Of a DNA stretch of 13,757 bases, positions 6,812 to 13,757 are shown in pieces. The position numbers and the translations under genes are program-made. The stretch is from contig DAOUHZ010000051.1 of assembly GCA_034428455.1 (NCBI GenBank), positions 1-13,757 of the forward strand, in the 5' to 3' direction. Within the stretch, counting starts at the first letter, position 1, and the number at the start of each line of letters is the position of its first letter. The notes below the pieces were generated by a model that did no database searches, was not told the DNA's origin, and worked only from the letters and a program-made list of their open reading frames with translations. This stretch comes from Bin87 sp034428455. Lineage in GTDB: Bacteria > Chloroflexota > Dehalococcoidia > Lucifugimonadales > UBA3495.

Positions 6812-6984
6812 CAAACACCCCCGATCAAATGATGGCCCGTCCTTGCAAGATGCGGGCTTGGCTAGCCCGGGCAACTGTTCGGGCTCTTTGGGGAAAAGTG
6901 CGGCGACCCACGCTTTCGAACGGCCTACACGGACCAAGACCCTATCGGTCTGCCGCACCGGTCTCCACCACCGTACTCCCTCCG
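6812..6984 (-). ncRNA. Candidate IS110 bridge RNA region (left-end leader)
   Basis: The 173-nt leader between the transposase ATG and the preceding gene has the size and position of the bridge-RNA-encoding left end of IS110-group elements such as IS621. It contains several hairpins: CGGGCT-TGGCT-AGCCCG (6853-6869), AGACC-CTATC-GGTCT (6937-6951), and alternative pairing of GCCCG (6865-6869) with CGGGC (6880-6884). The target- and donor-binding loops could not be assigned because the element ends and target are unknown. Position is the main support. If the element belongs to the IS1111 group, the RNA would instead lie at the other end. Confidence 0.4.
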
Positions 6985-7674
6985 TCAAGATACAAAGACC
7001 CACAGTTCCTTGAAGCCGCGTTCCTCGGGCCAGGACTGCGGGACGTCAAATGTGAAATTGCACGTGGGCTCAGAGATGCTGAAAAGGTGTCCACCTTGAG
7101 ACTGGTTCTGCTTGAACCTGCTCCGTCGAGGTCCTATCGGGTTCCAAAAGATGATCAGTGGGAGGATTTCGCGGCCATCACAGTCGGGAGGAGGCTTCAT
7201 GTGGACCAGGACTTTGGCTACGTCAGGCGATCTGAAAGTGCGGCCGTGTGAGTCCCACCTTCTTTTCCAATAGGCGTCCTTGTAATCGTTCAAAGCCTTG
7301 GCGGGCGCGTTGACGGGAATCGTTATCCCTCTGATGGCCCACGCGGACCAGTTTTTGATTTCGGTCTGGAACAGGACCCGGCGGTCGTCTTTGAGGTCCG
7401 CCTCAATCCAGCGGTCTAGGCGTGGCCCCTTTCGTCTTCCCGTACCCACCGTTTCGGTTCTTACGTTGACACTGGTGGCGCCGTTGGCGAGTAGGCAATG
7501 CCGGAGAGTGGCAGCAGCCAGGTCTTCGCCAAGTACGGCAACTATGGCTGTGGCGGGGTTTCCAGTATAAGACGGTTTTTCGTCAAAGAATTTCAGGACC
7601 TGTTCAACGTTCACGACAACTTGAGGTGTCAGGGGCACGCGTGGCCCGTCGGATTCGGGAAGTATGCTTGGCAT
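6985..7674 (-). CDS. PD-(D/E)XK nuclease-like protein, unknown role
   Basis: The 229-aa product is cytosolic, with no signal or membrane segment. It shows the motif order of a PD-(D/E)XK nuclease fold: a helix with an acidic pair (LGEDLAAATLRHCLL, E50/D51), a first core strand with D87 in RLDRWIEADL, and a second core strand with E105-x-K107 in FQTEIKNWSAWA. Enzymes of this fold cut DNA or RNA (restriction enzymes, repair and transposon nucleases), but no subfamily is recognised and the substrate is unknown. The ATG at 7674 is chosen because AAAGGAG lies 6 nt upstream. The frame is open back to a TGA at 7924-7926, with another ATG at 7824. No methylase, helicase or partner gene is adjacent. 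The IS110 left end begins right after its stop, so the last residues might have been altered by insertion. Confidence 0.65.
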   Translation of the reverse strand: MPSILPESDGPRVPLTPQVVVNVEQVLKFFDEKPSYTGNPATAIVAVLGEDLAAATLRHCLLANGATSVNVRTETVGTGRRKGPRLDRWIEADLKDDRRVLFQTEIKNWSAWAIRGITIPVNAPAKALNDYKDAYWKRRWDSHGRTFRSPDVAKVLVHMKPPPDCDGREILPLIIFWNPIGPRRSRFKQNQSQGGHLFSISEPTCNFTFDVPQSWPEERGFKELWVFVS

Positions 7675-8199
7675 GGTTTCTCCTTTCGGCCGTCTGGCCT
7701 TTGGCGCCAGATCAGGACGCTGGGTAGGCGCCTGACAATGAACGAAGCAAACCAATATCCCGGTGCCGCCGCCGCCGTCAGTGCAGGCACCGAAGCCGGC
7801 GTCGTTCAGGAAGGCGAATGCCATGCGCAGCGACGCGCATATCCTCCAATTCCGCGAGCTCCGTGGGGTGGGTGTTGGGTTCCTGGTGTCATTGATGGTG
7901 ATCCAGTCGATGTCGTACTGGCATCAGTAGGACCTGTTTTTCAGTTTCCAATCTTCCGGGCCTGTGGGCATTTCGAACAGTCAATGTTGGTCGTCACGGC
8001 GATCAGGTGTTGGTCGTCGCCTGGGCAGTCGAGATATCGATCCCGTTGCCGGGCGGATCATCGCCAGGCGCCGTTTGCGCGGGCGTTGCCGAAGAGCACG
8101 ATGTGGGGACGTCGAGCCTGCCGGAGACGGTCATGATGGTGTCGGTGTAGGCGGTTGCGAAAGCGTCGCAGTCGGGGAGTGGGTTTGTTAGCCTCGGAG
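7675..8199 (-). other. Stretch without an intact gene; probable degraded coding DNA
   Basis: No complete gene is supported over these 525 bp. The minus strand shows coding-like patches that change frame. One starts at the GTG at 8203 (TPRLTNPLPDCDAFATAY..., GTG overlapping the TGA of the giant gene). Another before the TGA at 8058-8060 reads PHIVLFGNARANGAWR, with a Cys-rich continuation to 7941 (RYLDCPGDD... and NIDCSKCPQARKIGN). A third runs from 7971 (MPTGPEDWKLKNRSY, TGA, then CQYDIDWITINDTRN) and stays open into the nuclease-like gene. A gene broken by several indels would explain this; chance in GC-rich DNA is the alternative. Confidence 0.3.
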
Positions 8200-11100
8200 T
8201 CACTCGGGCTCTGAACTCGAGATGTACATACGGAGTTGCACCGCCTGCTTATCGGACCAGTTGATCTCCGCATCCTGCCACAGATATACCTTGGCGTAGG
8301 AGTACGATTCAAACTTGGCGTCGCTGGAATCCAACCGAGTTTCGTCCACTTCAAGGACGAACGCGACGGCCATTTCCTGGTCGAAGCCAATGTAGATCGA
8401 ACCCCATGCTTCGATCAGTTTGACGGTGTAAGTGACGCCGCTGACTTCGAATGAGTCCGGTGTCAGCGAACCCGTCGGCGTATCGGAGAGGTTGCTGTAC
8501 CCGTGGCCTCTCCAAAGCTCGGCTGTCGTCATGGTGGCGGACCAGAAGGAGCTTTCGGCAGTTTCGGCTTCTGCAACAGGTTGCACTGCCTCCGTGGCAG
8601 CGCTCGTGAGTGTCTCGTCGTTGCCGGTGTCGTCGGTGAAGGACACGCGGACCTTGATGGTCATGTCCTCATCGTCTTCGACCAAGGTGTAGGTGTTGCC
8701 GGTGGCGTTCGAGATGTCTGAGTCCTCGGTGCCGTCGCTGCGGACCCACTGGTAGGAGTAAGTTGCGTTGGTCAACCCGTCGGCGTCGGAAATTCCAGAA
8801 GTATCGGCTGTCAGGGTCTGTGAAACCTGTGTGGTTCCGCTGACTGTCGGGGCACCTGTTGGCAACTTGTTCGCAGTGAAGGCAAAATCGTCCGACGGGA
8901 TGCCGCGCCCGACACTGTTGACGGCGATGACCCTAGCTGAGTACTCCGTCCCGCTCGTGAGCCCCGTGATCGTGTGAGTCGTTCCGACAGCGGGTGCTTC
9001 GGATATGTCCGCCTGCTCGTCCCAACTACGGTACGCCTGCTTCCACTGCACCACGTATCCGGTGATGGGAGAGCCACCGTCGCCCCAGGTGCGCTGTCCG
9101 CTTGATTCTCCCAACAAGTCCCACATGGGTGCTTCCCATGAGAGATTTACGTCGCCGGAAACGGCAAATGAGGCGGCAACGCTGACTGGCGCAGCCGGTA
9201 CCGTTGCAGTGACCACATCCGTATTGGCGCTGGTCAACCGCTCGGGATTGCCTGCGTCGTCAGTGAAGTACACCTGTATCTTGAGGGTCTTGCCTGCGTC
9301 GCGTCGAGACACCGTGTAGCTCAGGTCAGTCCCGGCGCTCGTCATACGCCGAAGAAGGCCTCCTTGCGAGGTGTCTTCGGGTTCATTCGCGAACCAGTTG
9401 GCACCGTACTCCGCGTTGACCAACCCATCTGCGTCGGATATTCCTGATGTGTCCACGATTAGAGTCTGCCCGACCCGCAAAGTTCCGCTGATTGTGGGCG
9501 CGCCGGTGGCCGGTGTGTTCGGTTTTGGCGCAACCTTAGCCGTGGCGGCGCTGGTCAGAGTCTCCTCGTTGCCGGCCTCGTCAGTGAAAGACACCCGCAC
9601 CTTGATAGTCTTAGCCTCGTCGTCTTCGACCAGGGTGTAGGTGTTGCCGGTGGCGTTCGAGATGTCCGAGTCCTCGGTACCGTCGTTGCGCACCCACTGG
9701 TAGGAGTAGGCTGCGTTGGTCAACCCGTCTGCGTCGGAAATTCCAGAAGTATCAGCCGTCAGGGTTTCACCAACGGTTGGCGACCCGTCAATGGTGGGGA
9801 CACCTGTGGCGGGATTGTTGGGTGCCGTTTCCACAGCTGCCGTACCTTGGCTCGTCCATTCCTCGTCGTTCCCGGCGTCGTCGGTGTAGGGGACTCGCAC
9901 CTTAATACTTTTGCCGGCGTCATTGGCAGTAAGGGTGTAGGAATCTCCTGTGGCGCCTGGAATGTCGCTTTCCGAGTCCGAGCTTCGTCGAGAGTGGGCA
10001 GATTTGGCTTGCGTGTCGGATTCCGAACTCTTCGGAGTGTCCGGCGACTCGGTGACCCGGACCCATTGGTAGGTGAAAACCGCGTTCTCAGTGCCCTCTG
10101 GGTCATCAATGTCCGAAGTGTCGGCGGTCAAGGTCTGGCCGACGGTAGGATTTCCGTTGATGCCTTGTATCTCGAGCCGTTTGACCGTGATGCGGTAACC
10201 ACGGTCATCGTGTCCACCGTCGGTGCTGACGAGCAAGAGCAGGTTGTTCAGACCTGGGGACAGATCTACCTGGTGGCCGCCGGCGTCGTCATCCGCGTCG
10301 GCGGCGTACGACCACGAGGCGGTGTAATCTGGTTTCATGGTTGGAGTTAGCGTAATTTGGTCGATGTGGGACGGTACGTCAGGGATTACGTATACCAGCG
10401 AGTTCGCGTTGAACGCTGGTGACAGCGTGCCGTGGCTTGTCGTGAGCCCGGTGAGTGGCGGGCCGGAGGTGTAGGTGCCGGGCTTGGGCTTTTCCGCAGA
10501 GTTCACAATATGGTACGGAACGAAAACCTTGGAAACGGTTCCGTCTGGCCTGTAAGGGTCGGGAGAGGCAGTTGAATCCCCGCACAGCAGGAGTACGGTG
10601 TACCCGCGCTGGAAACTTTTGACATCGGAAAGTGTGCCGGTCAATTGGTTGCCGGCCGAGGAGGCGTCTTGGCTCCCGATGAGGTGCCAAGCGAATTGCG
10701 GTTCGTCCAAGGGGGTGTCGTACGCGTCTCCTGTGGAGACCAAAAGGTAAAGCTGCGCTTCCCCTTTGAGGAATGCCCGATACGAACGGGTACACGATCC
10801 GGTGTTGTTCCAGGTCAGGGTGTAGTCCGTGGTGTCGTCGTCGTTGGCTTCTACTACCACGGTCATCGTGGAGGCGTCGGCCTCGGGGGCAGTGGGAATG
10901 GCCTCCTCGTGCTCCAGGATGGTGATGGTCTGCGGAGAACTGTCTGCTTCAATATTTACCGGGCTAGCCCAGCCGGCCGAAATGAGCGACGCATCGGCGG
11001 ATTCGATGAGGATTTCGAAGGACTCATCGTTCTCCCAGAGATCGTCATCCACGATGGAGATTGTGGCCGAGTAGGTGAACTGGTACGCAGTAACCACTCC

Positions 11101-13719
11101 GTCGTCCATCACCGGCTTGAACGGGGTCAAGGTGATGGTCTCGTTGTTGAGGATAGGTGAGGTGATGTCAGCCAGTTCGGCGGCGCCGGAACCAGTTCCC
11201 AGCCTGGCCTTGAGGCGCATAATATTCGGGAACGATGAGTTCGGTGCTTGAGCCGTGTTGGTGGTGACGGTTACGGTGGCGGTAATGGTGTCGCCTTCCG
11301 AGACTTGGTGATTGTCGATTGACAACACGGCGGTGGCAGGAGGCGCATCGTCGCTCTCTACAGAAACGGTGGAGGCTTCGGTGGAAGAACTCACGTCGTA
11401 GTTGTCGCCGTCCACAACTTCGACCTTGACGGTGGAATGCTCTTCCCAGGTGTCATCGGCGTTCGTCGGAAGGCTGAACAGAGCCGAGGCATGGCCTGCT
11501 GCAAAGGTCACGGTCGACTGCCCTTCGTTGGTAGCTGAAACCACGTCGCCCCCGGACTCCGTGACGTTAACGGAAACGGTGATGGGCTCACTGACGTCGG
11601 CAGTGCGGGTGAGCACGTATGGTAGGGACGCTCCCTCGAGGGCCGGATGGGAAATTCCATGGATGCTGACCGTGGGGATATCGTTCCCTGAATGACTGCC
11701 GGAACGTGTGATGGCGATCGTGTAGGTGGAGATGTCGGGGGCAATGAGCGACGGTACCGACGCAACCACAATGTGGTTGGTGCCGTAGGCAAGGTCGATC
11801 TGCTCATCGTCCCCGGTGCCTGGAAGTACTGATATTCCAGTCCCAATGTCCATTCTGTTGACGACAGTGACGGACACTCGTTCCACGTTGCTCGCCACGC
11901 TCACCGAGTAAGAGGTGGTTTCGGGAGCGAACGCGCCGAAGTCCAAGCTGGAACCATTCTGGTCGGTTACCGTCACGCAGGTAATCGAGTGGACGGACGG
12001 TGTTGGCTGTTCGCCCGCTATGGTTACCGGCTCGCTGGTCAACATTTCCTGGTAGCCATCGTCGTCTTCGAAAGTAATGCGGACCTTGATTTTGTGGCTG
12101 CGGTCGGCATCGGCAGCGCTATATGTGGAGTTCGTCCCGTTTGCGATCTCGCGGTCCACTCCGCAATTGTTGCGTATCCATTGGTAGGCGAAAACGGCGT
12201 TGGAGATGCCGTCGGCGTCCGCTATTCCAGACGTGTCTGCCTGTAGGGTTTCCCCGACCACGGTCGTGCCGGTGATGGTCGGGACGCCAGTTGCGGGCGC
12301 GTTTTCCTGCGCCGCGGTGATGGCGACCGTGGTCGTGCTGGCGGAGCCTGTCGAAACCCGGTCCGGCAGGTTCGATCCGATGCTCAGCATGACGCTCTCG
12401 CCGTCGTCATCGTCTTCATCGGCGGCGGCCGTGATGGTGAAGGTCGCGGTGGTCTGTCCGTCGCCGAAATCTACGTTTTCGGGGAGGCCCGAGTAGTCGG
12501 TATCGGTGGCCCCGTTCTGTGCGGTGTCGTCGAGCTCTATGGCCACCTCCCGCTGGGGATCCTGGTCGAGCCGCACGGTGATGGTCACGCTCTCGCCTTC
12601 CGCGACGGCGTAGGTCGATTGCGCAAACGAGACGACCACGGCGGGCGGCAGGGGCACTCGAGCGTTGAAGTAGCCGCTTTGCGGGCTCAGGCCAGCCCCG
12701 TTTCTGGCGTTGATGCGGTAGACGTACCAGACGCCGGCTGTCACGGTGGCGTCTGTGTAGGTGGTTGCGGCGCTGCCCGTGTTGTCCACCAGGACAATGA
12801 ACTCCCCCGGCTGGTGCTTGGTGGTGTCCCGTCTCAGTACCTGGTAGCTGGTGATGGAATCGTCGCCCGGGTCGTCCCAGGTGAGGGCCACGCGGTCGTG
12901 CCTGACGGTGCCGGTCAGGCCGGTGGGCCTTGCCGGTGCGCTGGCTTCCTCTTCGGAGGTTTCGTCGTTGTCGGTGATGTTCACCGTCGCCGTGCTGGTG
13001 GAGCCGGTCGAAACCCGGTCCGGCAGGTCCGAGCCGAAACTGAGCAGGATGCTCTCCCCGTCGTCGTCGTCGTCATCATCGGCGGCGGCGATCGTGAAGG
13101 TGGCGCTGGTCTGTCCGTCGGCGAAGGCGACGCTTTCGGGGACACCCGAGTAATCCGCATCGTCCGCGCCGTTCTGTCCGGCGTCGGTGACCTCGATGAC
13201 CACGTCCCGCTGGGGGTCCTGGTCCAGCTGCACGGTGATGGTTACGCTCCCGCCCTCCGTGACAGAGTAGGTGGCCTGTTCGAAAGTAACCGTGACCTGG
13301 GGCGGCAGGGGCACCCGGGCGTCGAAGTAGCCGCTCCGGGGACTGAGGCCGTTGGCGTTGCGGGCCTTGATCCGGTAGACGTAAAAGGTACCCGCTTCCA
13401 CCGTCGTGTCGTTGTAGGACGTGTCGGTGACGGCGGTGTCGTCAAGGAGGATGATGAACTCCCCCGGCTGGTGCTCGGTGGTGTCCCGTCTCAGGATCTG
13501 GTAGCCGGTGATGGTGTCGTCGTCGGAGTCGTCCCAGGTCAGCGCCACCCGGTCGTGCCTGACCGTGCCGGTCAGCCCGGTCGGTCTGGCGGGCGGGTTG
13601 TCCTCCCGGCCGTGGACCCGGTCCGGCCAGGTTCCGGCCAGGAGGAGGATGGTCAGCGTCGCCACGGTGAGGACTATCCCCAAGGCGGTCCTGGGTGTGG
13701 TCAGTGGGTTGTTCCGCAT
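8200..13719 (-). CDS. Giant secreted multi-domain protein (FN3, Calx-beta, cadherin-like and Ig-like modules)
   Basis: The 1839-aa product has an N-terminal signal (hydrophobic residues ~12-29, likely cut near VHG37) and is exported. Modules by residue: FN3 ~42-138, Calx-beta ~141-252, FN3 ~262-357, Calx-beta ~359-470, Ig-like ~474-568, cadherin-like sandwich ~574-675, two Calx-beta-like ~681-792 and ~795-936, an unassigned domain ~941-1073 (C976, C1046), cadherin-like ~1078-1182, Ig-like ~1183-1297 with a Ser-rich insertion, Ig-like ~1303-1396 and ~1402-1505, FN3 ~1508-1615, Ig-like ~1619-1713, and a C-terminal module ~1724-1831 (FWSATM, GSLTPDSFEV). Asp-rich strings such as ADDDDDDDGE in the Calx-beta modules suggest calcium binding. 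Such proteins usually act in adhesion or the cell-surface matrix. No LPXTG, transmembrane segment or catalytic domain is visible. The ATG at 13719 precedes the signal; the ribosome site is modest (AAGAG). Confidence 0.9.
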   Translation of the reverse strand: MRNNPLTTPRTALGIVLTVATLTILLLAGTWPDRVHGREDNPPARPTGLTGTVRHDRVALTWDDSDDDTITGYQILRRDTTEHQPGEFIILLDDTAVTDTSYNDTTVEAGTFYVYRIKARNANGLSPRSGYFDARVPLPPQVTVTFEQATYSVTEGGSVTITVQLDQDPQRDVVIEVTDAGQNGADDADYSGVPESVAFADGQTSATFTIAAADDDDDDDGESILLSFGSDLPDRVSTGSTSTATVNITDNDETSEEEASAPARPTGLTGTVRHDRVALTWDDPGDDSITSYQVLRRDTTKHQPGEFIVLVDNTGSAATTYTDATVTAGVWYVYRINARNGAGLSPQSGYFNARVPLPPAVVVSFAQSTYAVAEGESVTITVRLDQDPQREVAIELDDTAQNGATDTDYSGLPENVDFGDGQTTATFTITAAADEDDDDGESVMLSIGSNLPDRVSTGSASTTTVAITAAQENAPATGVPTITGTTVVGETLQADTSGIADADGISNAVFAYQWIRNNCGVDREIANGTNSTYSAADADRSHKIKVRITFEDDDGYQEMLTSEPVTIAGEQPTPSVHSITCVTVTDQNGSSLDFGAFAPETTSYSVSVASNVERVSVTVVNRMDIGTGISVLPGTGDDEQIDLAYGTNHIVVASVPSLIAPDISTYTIAITRSGSHSGNDIPTVSIHGISHPALEGASLPYVLTRTADVSEPITVSVNVTESGGDVVSATNEGQSTVTFAAGHASALFSLPTNADDTWEEHSTVKVEVVDGDNYDVSSSTEASTVSVESDDAPPATAVLSIDNHQVSEGDTITATVTVTTNTAQAPNSSFPNIMRLKARLGTGSGAAELADITSPILNNETITLTPFKPVMDDGVVTAYQFTYSATISIVDDDLWENDESFEILIESADASLISAGWASPVNIEADSSPQTITILEHEEAIPTAPEADASTMTVVVEANDDDTTDYTLTWNNTGSCTRSYRAFLKGEAQLYLLVSTGDAYDTPLDEPQFAWHLIGSQDASSAGNQLTGTLSDVKSFQRGYTVLLLCGDSTASPDPYRPDGTVSKVFVPYHIVNSAEKPKPGTYTSGPPLTGLTTSHGTLSPAFNANSLVYVIPDVPSHIDQITLTPTMKPDYTASWSYAADADDDAGGHQVDLSPGLNNLLLLVSTDGGHDDRGYRITVKRLEIQGINGNPTVGQTLTADTSDIDDPEGTENAVFTYQWVRVTESPDTPKSSESDTQAKSAHSRRSSDSESDIPGATGDSYTLTANDAGKSIKVRVPYTDDAGNDEEWTSQGTAAVETAPNNPATGVPTIDGSPTVGETLTADTSGISDADGLTNAAYSYQWVRNDGTEDSDISNATGNTYTLVEDDEAKTIKVRVSFTDEAGNEETLTSAATAKVAPKPNTPATGAPTISGTLRVGQTLIVDTSGISDADGLVNAEYGANWFANEPEDTSQGGLLRRMTSAGTDLSYTVSRRDAGKTLKIQVYFTDDAGNPERLTSANTDVVTATVPAAPVSVAASFAVSGDVNLSWEAPMWDLLGESSGQRTWGDGGSPITGYVVQWKQAYRSWDEQADISEAPAVGTTHTITGLTSGTEYSARVIAVNSVGRGIPSDDFAFTANKLPTGAPTVSGTTQVSQTLTADTSGISDADGLTNATYSYQWVRSDGTEDSDISNATGNTYTLVEDDEDMTIKVRVSFTDDTGNDETLTSAATEAVQPVAEAETAESSFWSATMTTAELWRGHGYSNLSDTPTGSLTPDSFEVSGVTYTVKLIEAWGSIYIGFDQEMAVAFVLEVDETRLDSSDAKFESYSYAKVYLWQDAEINWSDKQAVQLRMYISSSEPE
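8593..8805 (-). repeat. Near-identical Ig-like module, copy near the C-terminus
   Basis: Residues 1639-1709 match residues 1323-1393 without gaps and with only a few changes. The DNA shares a 33-nt identical run at 8686-8718, matching 9634-9666. The offset is exactly 948 bp. Confidence 0.85.
9541..9753 (-). repeat. Near-identical Ig-like module, inner copy
   Basis: Residues 1323-1393 (DTSGISDADGLTNAAYSYQW...) are the partner of the module at 8593-8805. The intervening Ig-like and FN3 modules are much more diverged, so this pair points to a recent copy event or gene conversion. Confidence 0.85.
12316..12933 (-). repeat. Copy 2 of an in-gene tandem duplication (FN3 + Calx-beta)
   Basis: Residues 263-468 of the giant protein align without gaps to residues 44-249. 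Anchor strings such as ARPTGLTGTVRHDRVALTWDD, HQPGEF, LDQDPQR and LPDRVSTGS recur exactly 219 residues (657 bp) apart. Substitutions are scattered, so this is an older or diversified duplicate. Confidence 0.85.
12973..13590 (-). repeat. Copy 1 of an in-gene tandem duplication (FN3 + Calx-beta)
   Basis: This is the N-terminal partner of the repeat at 12316-12933, with a period of 657 bp and no indels. It includes a TCG/TCA microsatellite at about 13060-13080 that encodes the poly-Asp stretch (residues 214-220) and is a likely spot for slippage. Confidence 0.85.
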
Positions 13720-13757
13720 CGTTGCTCTTGCCGTCCAATCGCGGCGCAGGGTCTCGG

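Larger units (their letters stand above)
5867..6984 (-). mobile_element. IS110-family insertion sequence (ends approximate)
   Basis: The element comprises the IS110-type transposase gene and its 5' non-coding leader. IS110 elements lack the usual terminal inverted repeats and generally make no target duplication, so the borders cannot be fixed by eye. The left border is bounded by the stop of the nuclease-like gene at 6985, and the right end lies somewhere below 5867. The transposase frame is intact with a good ribosome site, so the copy may be functional. Confidence 0.75.

Noticed and set aside
5990..6832. 280-codon + strand frame opposite the transposase
   Set aside because: It is a His/Gln-rich shadow of a GC-rich gene. 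The minus strand carries the recognised IS110 domains.
12250..13720. CRISPR or non-coding tandem repeat array
   Set aside because: The periodicity (657 bp, Asp-codon runs) lies inside one open reading frame and reflects protein modules.

Overview
The window reads as a fragment of a GC-rich bacterial chromosome, most likely Chloroflexota (marine or host-associated type). This is inferred from style: an orphan family-5 solute-binding lipoprotein with a long Thr/Pro linker, a very large secreted protein built from FN3, Calx-beta, cadherin-like and Ig-like modules ending in a 'WSAT...GSLTPDSF' domain, and a VapBC-type pair with a '...YLESERGSWE' antitoxin tail. No rRNA, complete tRNA or CRISPR array was found. 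TAA, TAG and TGA all end intact genes, so the standard code is assumed.

Layout. At 1-52 there is the tail of an unknown + strand gene. At 289-2205 (-) lies a 638-aa peptide/oligopeptide-type ABC solute-binding lipoprotein with no permease or ATPase gene beside it. Its start overlaps (ATGA) the end of a short reading frame, 2202-2489, that is interrupted by TAG. At 2607-3268 (-) is a toxin-antitoxin-like pair: antitoxin first, then a PIN-domain toxin overlapping it by 13 bp, with a CGATGG-GT-CCATCG palindrome upstream. Divergent from it at 3583-4173 (+) is a 196-aa serine recombinase. At 4365-5213 (-) are a small lipoprotein and two halves of what looks like one gene split by an in-frame TAA.

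An IS110-family transposase occupies 5867-6811 (-). Its 173-nt hairpin-rich leader is the expected place for a bridge RNA. The IS lies immediately downstream of a 229-aa orphan protein (6985-7674, -) with a PD-(D/E)XK nuclease-like motif set. The 5.3-5.9 kb and 7.7-8.2 kb stretches hold no convincing intact gene, only short coding-like patches with frame changes.

From 8200 to 13719 (-) runs one 1839-codon gene for a secreted modular surface protein. It contains a gap-free 657-bp tandem duplication (FN3 + Calx-beta) and two nearly identical Ig-like modules 948 bp apart.

Overall this is an accessory region. A recombinase, an IS110 element, a toxin-antitoxin pair, an orphan nuclease-like gene and decayed reading frames lie between two envelope/secreted-protein genes. 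No multi-gene pathway is visible. The most unusual items are the candidate bridge RNA, the stop-split conserved-looking gene, the orphan nuclease-like protein and the internally duplicated giant protein.
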